The translations under genes and the position numbers were made by a program. This document shows, in pieces, positions 8,396 through 14,915 of a stretch of DNA of 36,822 nt; position 1 is the stretch's first letter, and each line of letters begins with the position of its first letter. The stretch is from Oscillospiraceae bacterium (GTDB taxonomy: Bacteria > Bacillota > Clostridia > Oscillospirales > CAG-272): assembly GCA_015064245.1 (NCBI GenBank), contig SVSQ01000010.1, positions 1-36,822 of the forward strand, read 5' to 3'. The notes beneath the pieces are model-generated. The model did no database searches. It was not told where the DNA came from and saw nothing but the letters and a program-made list of their open reading frames with translations.

Positions 8396-8683
8396 TAAGA
8401 CGGATGTTTTGCTTTATTTTTCTTTTTAGATACATACTCTTTTTTATGTTCATTTCTTTCCTCTTTCTTTCCGAAGAAAGAAGAAACGAAAAGATGCATT
8501 CTTCGAATGCTGTGCGATCATCTACAGAAAATTCGCTCAAAAGCAGGAGCGAATTTTGGGTACATCGGCTTCCGCAAATGCCTGCGAATATTTCGGCTTT
8601 TCGCAAGAAAAGTTTCGACCTCGTCGAAAAGAAATATTCGAGGGTGATACCCGGAGATGATAGCAGAAAGTTCACGGTATCAC
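8396..8683 (-). repeat. Composite structured repeat downstream of dnaG (three-way-junction copy A)
   Basis: Read in dnaG orientation, it begins with hairpin GTGATACC (8644-8651) / GGTATCAC (8676-8683), whose gene-proximal arm contains the dnaG stop codon. Next is a three-way junction (8585-8640): outer CGAATATTTC/GAAATATTCG, with inner hairpins CTTTTC-GCAA-GAAAAG and TTTCGAC-CTC-GTCGAAA. A perfect 11-bp stem follows at about 8528-8557, then GCATTC-TTC-GAATGC (8496-8510), then a polypurine/polypyrimidine hairpin (8451-8493). It ends with TAAGACGGATGT (8396-8407, plus-strand reading). Open frames here only read through the repeat and are not genes. Confidence 0.85.
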
Positions 8684-10395
8684 TGGCCGAGCTTCGCTTT
8701 TATGATCTTTTCTATATCCGTTTCCTGTGCGACCGACGCCGCCTTGAGTGCGTTTATATTGTCGAGGAACACGGTATCCGACGAGGATTCAAGCCCCTCG
8801 CGCTTTACCTGCATCTCGTATATTCTCCCCATTTCCGCCTGAGAAAATTCGCTCCCCAGCACGCCTATATCCCGTCCGCCCTCCGAAAAGAGCTTTCTCA
8901 CCGCGATAAAGACCTTTCTGTTAAAGCCCGTCACGAAGTCCTCCTCCGTCAAGGCTATCTTACCCGAAACTATATCCGTAACTCTTTCGGGATGGAGCAT
9001 CATGATCCCCAGTATGGCTTCCTCCGCCGCCGAGGCTCTCGGATTTCCCGAATGGTCGGGATTGATCTTGTCGCCTATTCCCAGCGCCTTGTTCATCATC
9101 TGCTTTTCAAAGCTGCTGTTCTGCTCCGCGTTTCTCTTTCTGACCTGCTTTTTGACGTCGCTTTTAAGGCTCGCCGCTTCAACTCCGAGCACCGAAGCGG
9201 TCTTTTCGATATACAGCTCCTGCTCCACCGCCGATCTTACCTTCGCGATCTCCGCGCACAGCTCTGCCGCCGCCTTGATCTTCCCGTCGCTCGTAGCTAC
9301 GTCGTGGCGCGCCAGCACGTTGCTGAGTATGAAATCGAATTTCGTTTCGCTTCCCTTGAGCAGACGCTTGAAGGCGTCGGGACCGAAGCTCTTTATATAT
9401 TCGTCGGGATCCTTTGCGTCCTTTATTCGGAGTATACGGACCTCAAGTCCCGCCTCCGTCAGTATAGCCGAAGCTCTGTCCGCGGCGTTCTGTCCCGCTC
9501 TGTCCCCGTCGTATGAAATTATGACCTTGCCCGTATAACGCTTCATCAGCCGCGCCTGCTCCTGCGTAAGCGCTGTACCCAGCGTTGCCACCGCGTTCTG
9601 GAAGCCCGCGGCGTGCAGGGCGATAACGTCCATATACCCCTCGCAGAGTATCAGCTCTTCCGCGCAGTGGTTTCTGGCGTAGTTCAGCGCAAACAGATTT
9701 CTGCCTTTGCTGAACGCGGGCGTATCGGGCGTATTGAGGTATTTCGGGAGCGAGTTATCCATGACTCTTCCGCCGAAGGCGATGACCGAGCCTGCCGTAT
9801 CGATGATCGGAAACATGACTCTGTTTCTGAAAAAGGGAAACATTCCTCTTTCGCCTTTACCCGCCAGCTTAGCGGTGATCATCTCCTCCTCGGTATAGCC
9901 CAGCTTTTTGAGATGGTCGATAAGTCCGAAGCCTCTGGGAGCAAACCCGAGGCCGAAACGGTCCAGCACCCTTTGCGTCAGACCTCTTTTTATAAAGTAC
10001 GCCTTTGCTTCTCCCGACGTCATCAGCTGACTGCGGAAGAACCTTGCGGCTTCCTTATTCATTTCAAGTATTCGCGAACGCCTTACGCCTCTGTCTCTGT
10101 CCGCGTCCTCGGGGATCTCGATACCGCTTCGCTTCGCCAGCGCTCTTACCGCGTCGGCGTACTCAAGATTTTCGATCTTGCGGATAAAGGTTATGGCGTC
10201 GCCCGCCGCCCCGCAACCGAAGCAATAGAAGCTCTGTGTCGCGGTGAAGACTGTAAACGACGGTGTTTTTTCATTATGGAACGGGCATAGCCCATTCATA
10301 TTCGAGCCCGCTTTACGGAGAGTTACGTACGTGGATATAACGTCGGATATTTCGTTTCTGGCTTTGATCTCTTCTATTATGTTATCCGGAATCAC
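8680..10395 (-). CDS. dnaG: DNA primase DnaG
   Basis: DnaG makes RNA primers for lagging-strand and initiation synthesis. It has 571 residues, near the usual Firmicutes length. The N-terminal CHC2 zinc finger uses C37, H40, C58 and C61 (CPFH ... CFGC). The catalytic TOPRIM domain (about residues 250-340) shows LILCEGYMDVIAL and later SYDGDRAGQNA acidic motifs. The C-terminal part is the helicase-interaction region. The start is GTG at 10395 with AAAGGAGAG 5 nt upstream. It lies 75 bp after dgt and before rpoD. Its TGA stop overlaps an arm of the intergenic repeat at 8644-8683. Confidence 0.97.
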   Translation of the reverse strand: MIPDNIIEEIKARNEISDVISTYVTLRKAGSNMNGLCPFHNEKTPSFTVFTATQSFYCFGCGAAGDAITFIRKIENLEYADAVRALAKRSGIEIPEDADRDRGVRRSRILEMNKEAARFFRSQLMTSGEAKAYFIKRGLTQRVLDRFGLGFAPRGFGLIDHLKKLGYTEEEMITAKLAGKGERGMFPFFRNRVMFPIIDTAGSVIAFGGRVMDNSLPKYLNTPDTPAFSKGRNLFALNYARNHCAEELILCEGYMDVIALHAAGFQNAVATLGTALTQEQARLMKRYTGKVIISYDGDRAGQNAADRASAILTEAGLEVRILRIKDAKDPDEYIKSFGPDAFKRLLKGSETKFDFILSNVLARHDVATSDGKIKAAAELCAEIAKVRSAVEQELYIEKTASVLGVEAASLKSDVKKQVRKRNAEQNSSFEKQMMNKALGIGDKINPDHSGNPRASAAEEAILGIMMLHPERVTDIVSGKIALTEEDFVTGFNRKVFIAVRKLFSEGGRDIGVLGSEFSQAEMGRIYEMQVKREGLESSSDTVFLDNINALKAASVAQETDIEKIIKAKLGQ

Positions 10396-10470
10396 TAAAA
10401 CTCTCCTTTCGTGGATTTCAAAATATATTTTTATAAGACGGTTATCAGACCGCCATCGGGCGCTTGCCTG

Positions 10471-11505
10471 CTACACGAGCGGCAGAAGTCTGTTTCCCTC
10501 GTTCCACATCTTGGGAAGGAACAGCTGTCTGTAAAGCGTTACTGCGTATCTGTCCGTCATGCCCGCTATGTAATCGCAGACTACTCTTTCCGTCGGCTCC
10601 TTATCCAGCCACTTTTTTTGCTCCGCGGGCATATGCTCGGGGTTTTTAACGAAGTACTCGTACAGCATTCCGAGCAGCTCCTCTGCCTTTCCCTCTTCGC
10701 CCTTTGCCGCTCTGTTGGTGTAGACGTTGGCGAAAAGGAACTTTCTGAGCTCCAGAGTCGCTTCGTAGATATCTTTTTCCATAGCAATGGTATCTCTGTT
10801 CGCGCTCTCGCGGACGACACTGTATACCATCGTATTTATTCTTTCTCCGTGAGAATTGCCGAGAACGCTTTTGAGCGCCTTCGGAATGTCGTCCTCCGAC
10901 ATTATTCTCGCCCTGCACGCATCGTCTATATCGTGATTTATATACGCTATTCTGTCCGCGAAAAGTATTATCTCGCCCTCCATCGTCGCCGCCTTGCCGC
11001 TTCCGCCTGTGTGGTGCAGTATTCCGTCGCGCACCTCGAAGGTAAGATTTAACCCCGCGCCGTTGTTTTCAAGCTTTTCGACAACTCGCAGGCTCTGCTC
11101 GTTGTGCTTGAAAAGGGGACTGTAAACTCTCTGCAAAAGACGTTCTCCCGCGTGACCGAAGGGGGTATGTCCGAGGTCGTGTCCCAGCGCCGCCGCCTCC
11201 GTAAGGTCCTCGTTAAGACGCAGAGCGCGGGCAATAGTCCTTGCGATCTGGGTGACCTCAAGGGTGTGGGTGAGACGGGTGCGGTAGTGATCCGCTTCGG
11301 GCGAAAGGAAGACCTGCGTTTTGTGCATCAGCCTCCGAAACGCCTTACTGTGAATTATCCTGTCTCTGTCTCTCTGATATTCTGTTCTTATGTCGCATGG
11401 AGTGATCGGCGCTTCCCTGCCCCGTGATTTCGAGCTGAGCGAGGCGAAAGGGGAAAGCTTCTGCGCTTCTTCCTCTTCAAGCAACAGTCGGACTGTTTTT
11501 GCCAT
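10471..11505 (-). CDS. dgt: dGTPase-like HD-domain triphosphohydrolase
   Basis: This is an HD-superfamily deoxynucleoside triphosphate triphosphohydrolase of the short dGTPase-like type, which cleaves dNTPs to the nucleoside and triphosphate. Conserved features are YQRDRDRIIHSKAFRRL, RTRLTHTLEV (first His), the GHDLGHTPFGHAGE metal site with HD, and RIAYINHDIDDA. The chosen ATG at 11505 gives 344 residues, the usual family length. In-frame extension to a TTG at 11592 overlaps the upstream terminator and is unlikely. The order dgt-dnaG-rpoD is common in Clostridia and links dNTP balance with replication. Confidence 0.92.
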   Translation of the reverse strand: MAKTVRLLLEEEEAQKLSPFASLSSKSRGREAPITPCDIRTEYQRDRDRIIHSKAFRRLMHKTQVFLSPEADHYRTRLTHTLEVTQIARTIARALRLNEDLTEAAALGHDLGHTPFGHAGERLLQRVYSPLFKHNEQSLRVVEKLENNGAGLNLTFEVRDGILHHTGGSGKAATMEGEIILFADRIAYINHDIDDACRARIMSEDDIPKALKSVLGNSHGERINTMVYSVVRESANRDTIAMEKDIYEATLELRKFLFANVYTNRAAKGEEGKAEELLGMLYEYFVKNPEHMPAEQKKWLDKEPTERVVCDYIAGMTDRYAVTLYRQLFLPKMWNEGNRLLPLV

Positions 11506-11590
11506 ACTGCCGTTACCGTTCCTCTCTACGCTTAAAGCGTTTTTCGCGTTTTTTGATTCGGTGCTATTCGCAAGCATACATAATATACGC

Positions 11591-11627
11591 AAAAAAATCC
11601 GAAACTCCTTTTTTCGGAGCTTCGGAT
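11591..11627 (-). terminator. Rho-independent terminator of yigZ
   Basis: On the minus strand a 12-bp stem, ATCCGAAGCTCC with GGAGTTTCGGAT (one mismatch), loops over GAAAAAA and is followed directly by seven T residues. It separates yigZ from the dgt operon. Confidence 0.92.
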
Positions 11628-11667
11628 CTTATGTATATACCTTATCCGTATGCAAATTTACCGCGTT

Positions 11668-12279
11668 TCAGTACGAAAAACGCTCTCCCGTTTCATTTAC
11701 CGCTATTCTGCCCGAACCGATCTCGGCAAGCTTCGAGCGGAAGGACGCGTAATCTGCATCCTTCGCGGCAAGCCGAAGATTGACGGTATCTGTAAATTCC
11801 GAGCCGTCCTCTTTAACCGAAAAAGCCTCCATAAGCGGTATCAGCTTCTGATAGTCGGAATATGAGCAGCCGACGGAAAACTCCACGAAATGCGCGTAAG
11901 TGACGATCTCCGCCGCTGCAACAGCGTCGCGGGCGGAAGCGCTGTACGCGCGCACCAAGCCGCCTGCGCCGAGCAGAATACCGCCGAAATATCTCGTAAC
12001 CACGATAACGGCGTCGGTAAATCCGCCTTTTTGTATAACGCTGAGTATCGGAACCCCCGCCGTACCCTGAGGCTCACCGTCGTCGCTGTAACGTGCAAAG
12101 CCGTTTGCGAGCATATAAGCGTAACAGTTGTGGGTAGCGTCGCCGTATTTTCCGCGTATTTTTGAAATGAACTCCATCGCCTCCTCCTCGGTCTTGACGG
12201 GAGCGGAGTTTCCTATAAATAAGGATTTACGTTCGGTAAATGAAGTTTCGGCGGCTTTGCCGAGAGTGATATACTCCAT
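11668..12279 (-). CDS. yigZ: YigZ/IMPACT (UPF0029) family protein
   Basis: This 203-residue protein belongs to the YigZ/IMPACT family. The diagnostic block is THNCYAYML ... RYSDDGEPQGTAGVPIL (about residues 50-85), followed by VVTRYFGGILLGAGGLVRAY. The C-terminal domain has the ferredoxin-like fold of the family. The bacterial role is poorly defined. Members have been annotated as YigZ or YvyE and related to the eukaryotic translation regulator IMPACT. ATG at 12279 with AAAGGAAAGAG upstream. A strong terminator closes it, so it is transcribed alone or with hflX. Confidence 0.92.
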   Translation of the reverse strand: MEYITLGKAAETSFTERKSLFIGNSAPVKTEEEAMEFISKIRGKYGDATHNCYAYMLANGFARYSDDGEPQGTAGVPILSVIQKGGFTDAVIVVTRYFGGILLGAGGLVRAYSASARDAVAAAEIVTYAHFVEFSVGCSYSDYQKLIPLMEAFSVKEDGSEFTDTVNLRLAAKDADYASFRSKLAEIGSGRIAVNETGERFSY

Positions 12280-12431
12280 GATCTCTTTCCTTTATTATAT
12301 AATTTTGTGATAGGGCTCGGTTTTTAGCGATCCGTGTTGAATTTATACACTTCAAGCATGAGAATTATGATTTTTTTGCGGATCACAAGAACTCAAGCAC
12401 TCCAAACGATCTAAGAAATCCAAGCTTTCAT

Positions 12432-13568
12432 TTACTGAGAAAGCTGATCGAGGCGCGCAAGCAGCGCGGAAACGCCCTTTCCGGTCTTTGCGGAGATACA
12501 GAAGACGTCGTCAAGAGACGCGCCCTCGATAGCGGGAACATCGAACCCCTCCTCGGACTTTTCGGCGACGTCGCACTTATTGAAGACGTACAGAACCGGC
12601 TTTTCGGCGGCGCCGAGCTTTTCAAGAAGCTCACGCGTGACCGCGGCTTGGTTCATACATTCGCTGTCGGAAGCGTCCATCAGCATAATGATAATATCGG
12701 CGTACTTGACCTCGTCCAGAGTGGACTGAAACGCTTTGATGAAATGGTGAGGCAGATTTCTGATAAATCCAACCGTATCGGTAAGAAGCACCGTCTTTCC
12801 CGAATCGAGGCGAAGACGTCTGGTGGTGGGATCGAGAGTTGCAAACAGCTTATCCTGCGCTAAGATCCCGGCATCGGTAAGATAGTTGAGAAGCGTGGAT
12901 TTTCCTGCGTTGGTGTAACCCGCAATCGTGATTTTCTTCATTCCGCTCTTGTCGCGCTGGGCTCTTTGGGTGCGGCGGTTCTTGTCCATCTCCGCGATCT
13001 GCGACTCAAGAGTCGCGATACGGCGCTTGATGTAACGTCGGTCGGTCTCAAGCTTGGTCTCACCCGGACCGCGCGCCGCGATACTGCCGCTGCCGCCCTG
13101 ACGGGACATTTCCGTTCCACGTCCGACGAGACGCGGAACTGTATATTTGAGCTGAGCCAGCTCGACCTGTAGCTTTCCCTCGCCTGTAGTGGCGTGAAGG
13201 GCGAAAATATCCAGAATGAGCATACTTCTGTCGATAACTCGGACGTCATCACCTAACCCGTCCTCCAGATTTTTGATCTGAGACGGAGAAAGCTCGCAGT
13301 CGAACACCACGAGAGTTATCTCCGCGGTCTTGCAAAGCTCTGCAAGCTCCTTCACCTTTCCCGAACCGATATAGGTGGCGGGATCGGGCTTATCCTTGTT
13401 CTGAATGACACGCGCCGCGACCTCTCCGCCCGCCGTCTCGGTAAGACGCCAAAGCTCCTCCAGCGACGCCAGCGCCGCGCCTTCGTTTTTATCCATCATC
13501 AATTTGACCAGCGCGACTCTCTCGGGAGCCTCGCCGTCAAAATAACCTTTTTGTTTGTTTTTCGCCAT
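12432..13568 (-). CDS. hflX: Ribosome-associated GTPase HflX
   Basis: HflX is a GTPase that splits stalled 70S ribosomes, for example after heat or antibiotic stress. It has 378 residues. The N-terminal HflX domain has ATYIGSGKV and VVFDCELSPSQIKNLE. The linker ends in GPGETKLETDRR. The G domain has GYTNAGKSTLLNYL (G1), DTVGFIRNLPH (G3) and NKCD (G4). The C-terminal extension found in longer homologues is mostly missing, which is common in Firmicutes. It lies 45 bp after mtnN on the same strand and is probably cotranscribed. ATG at 13568 with AAAGGA upstream. Confidence 0.96.
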   Translation of the reverse strand: MAKNKQKGYFDGEAPERVALVKLMMDKNEGAALASLEELWRLTETAGGEVAARVIQNKDKPDPATYIGSGKVKELAELCKTAEITLVVFDCELSPSQIKNLEDGLGDDVRVIDRSMLILDIFALHATTGEGKLQVELAQLKYTVPRLVGRGTEMSRQGGSGSIAARGPGETKLETDRRYIKRRIATLESQIAEMDKNRRTQRAQRDKSGMKKITIAGYTNAGKSTLLNYLTDAGILAQDKLFATLDPTTRRLRLDSGKTVLLTDTVGFIRNLPHHFIKAFQSTLDEVKYADIIIMLMDASDSECMNQAAVTRELLEKLGAAEKPVLYVFNKCDVAEKSEEGFDVPAIEGASLDDVFCISAKTGKGVSALLARLDQLSQ

Positions 13569-13613
13569 AAAAGTAGTCCTTTCTACGCAAATTCGCGTTT
13601 GCGGGTGCGTTTA

Positions 13614-14309
13614 TCAAAGGCTGTAATCCTGCGCAAAGCGCGCTATTATACCTATATAATTCTCCGCTGTCTTTTTTGCAAAGGCGGGATAATCCTCCAC
13701 CGCGCCGCCGTCGGCGTTATCCGAGATGGCTCGGAGAACCGCAAACCTGACCTTGTTCACATAACACACCTGACCGATAGCCGCGCCCTCCATCTCGCAA
13801 GCTATCGCGTCCGGGAAGTTAGCCTTGATCTCGTCCTTCTGAGTCTTGGAGGCGATGAACTGATCTCCGCTGGCGATCGCGCCCCGAACGGCGTTTATGC
13901 CCGCTTCTTTTACCAGCTCGACGAGCAGAGCGGAAGCCTTTTCGTCCGCGTCCATATATATAACGTTGATACCGGAAAGCAGTCCCTTTGGATCGCCTAT
14001 GGGAGAGGTATCCATATCGTGCTGGACGACCTTGTCCGCGACGGCTATATCAAGTATACCCAAAGACGCGTCGATCGAACCCGCAACTCCCGTATTGACT
14101 ACTATATCGGGTTTGAAGTTAAGTATCATAGTCTGCGCGCAGATAGCCGCGAAGACTTTTCCGATACCGCAGACGGCGGTAACAACGTTGTTATTACCGA
14201 GTTTTCCGATGACGTACTTTACACCGCTGATAGTCTTTTCTTCTTTTTCGGTCATAAGGGATCTTATTCCCTCTATTTCGATCTCCATTGCTCCGATTAT
14301 TCCGATCAT
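13614..14309 (-). CDS. mtnN: 5'-methylthioadenosine/S-adenosylhomocysteine nucleosidase
   Basis: The enzyme cleaves adenine from methylthioadenosine, S-adenosylhomocysteine and 5'-deoxyadenosine, so it recycles products of SAM-using enzymes including radical SAM proteins. It has 231 residues, the family norm. Motifs are IGIIGAMEIEI at the N-terminus, VNTGVAGSID, AVADKVVQHDMD, the substrate-binding ACEMEGAAIGQV, and the catalytic Asp in RAISDNAD. ATG at 14309 with AAGGAG 7 nt upstream. hflX follows on the same strand. Confidence 0.96.
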   Translation of the reverse strand: MIGIIGAMEIEIEGIRSLMTEKEEKTISGVKYVIGKLGNNNVVTAVCGIGKVFAAICAQTMILNFKPDIVVNTGVAGSIDASLGILDIAVADKVVQHDMDTSPIGDPKGLLSGINVIYMDADEKASALLVELVKEAGINAVRGAIASGDQFIASKTQKDEIKANFPDAIACEMEGAAIGQVCYVNKVRFAVLRAISDNADGGAVEDYPAFAKKTAENYIGIIARFAQDYSL

Positions 14310-14349
14310 TTTGGGGCTCCTTTTTAAATAATGATTTTTGTAGTTTGTT

Positions 14350-14405
14350 TAAGACGGATATTTGGTGTTAATTTTGCGTGCGAACACAGTTCGCCCCTAC
14401 GTTTG
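14350..14405 (-). repeat. Short dispersed-repeat fragment upstream of mtnN
   Basis: The plus-strand TAAGACGGATAT motif (14350-14361) is followed by GCGAACACAGTTCGCCCCTA (14381-14400). The second part matches the GGGCGAAC hairpin arm of the 140-bp repeat at 5086-5443. It looks like a remnant of the same family. Confidence 0.6.
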
Positions 14406-14421
14406 CTCGAGAACATTCTTT

Positions 14422-14460
14422 AAATAGAAAACTCCGAATACCATAGACGGCATTCGGAGT
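14422..14460 (-). terminator. Rho-independent terminator of tRNA-Lys
   Basis: On the minus strand a 12-bp stem (14449-14460 with 14431-14442, one G-U pair) has a six-base loop and is followed by TTTTCTATTT. It starts 3 bp after the tRNA CCA end. Confidence 0.85.
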
Positions 14461-14463
14461 TCC

Positions 14464-14539
14464 TGGTGCTCCATCGGAGAGTCGAACTCCGGACACCATG
14501 ATTAAAAGTCATGTGCTCTACCTACTGAGCTAATGGGGC
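14464..14539 (-). tRNA. tRNA-Lys (anticodon TTT)
   Basis: A 76-nt cloverleaf with encoded CCA. The D arm is GCTCAGTAGGTAGAGC, the anticodon arm is CATGA-CTTTTAA-TCATG with anticodon TTT, the T arm is CGGAG-TTCGACT-CTCCG and the discriminator is A. The acceptor stem pairs GCCCCAT with ATGGAGC, leaving a C-A mismatch at position 3:70. It has its own promoter and terminator. Confidence 0.93.
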
Positions 14540-14560
14540 ATCTCATATTTGTACCCCAAT

Positions 14561-14589
14561 AGTATACCACAAAAGGCATCAAAAGTCAA
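14561..14589 (-). promoter_or_regulatory. Sigma-A promoter of tRNA-Lys
   Basis: On the minus strand: -35 TTGACT (14584-14589), a 17-bp spacer, and an extended -10 TGGTATACT with hexamer at 14561-14566. Confidence 0.85.
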
Positions 14590-14643
14590 GAGGTTTTGCA
14601 AAATTTCTCAAAACTTTTTATGCGCGGCAAACTGCAAGCTCAA

Positions 14644-14895
14644 TTAAGCCTCTTTCAGCGCTTCATTTATTGCTTTTGAAAGCTGATCGGCGCAGGAAGT
14701 GTTCTTCATTCCGCAGGTATTACCTGCGAGAACAGCGGAGATCTCTTCAGCGTTTTTGCCGTCAACAAGTCTGGAGATCGCCTTGAGGTTGCCGTTACAG
14801 CCACCCTCGAATTTAACGTTACTGATAATTCCGTTCTCAATATCAAAGGATATCGTCCTGGAACATACGCCCTTAGTCTGATAATTATATCTCAT
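14644..14895 (-). CDS. TSCPD domain-containing small protein (TIGR03905 type)
   Basis: This 83-residue protein matches the TSCPD-domain family whose members carry a GTCSxxI-like N-terminus. Here it is YNYQTKGVCSRTISFDIENG. The middle has FEGGCNGNLKAISRLVDG and the C-terminus NTCGMKNTSCADQLSKAI. The same domain caps some vitamin B12-dependent ribonucleotide reductases, where it is thought to bind metal through its cysteines. The free-standing form has no defined function. It lies 20 bp after alaS on the same strand with its own AAAGGA site, so the two are probably cotranscribed. Confidence 0.85.
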   Translation of the reverse strand: MRYNYQTKGVCSRTISFDIENGIISNVKFEGGCNGNLKAISRLVDGKNAEEISAVLAGNTCGMKNTSCADQLSKAINEALKEA

Positions 14896-14915
14896 TATTG
14901 ATAAAATCCTTTCAA

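Noticed and set aside
8367..8675. Minus-strand frame of 102 residues containing LEYFFSTRSKLF
   Set aside because: It only translates the structured repeat. The same peptide appears in frames over 33856-34176 and 33564-34019, which cross other copies, and there is no ribosome binding site.
11505..11592. TTG start extending the dGTPase-like protein by 29 residues
   Set aside because: The start would sit in the T-run of the yigZ terminator, and the shorter form matches the family length.
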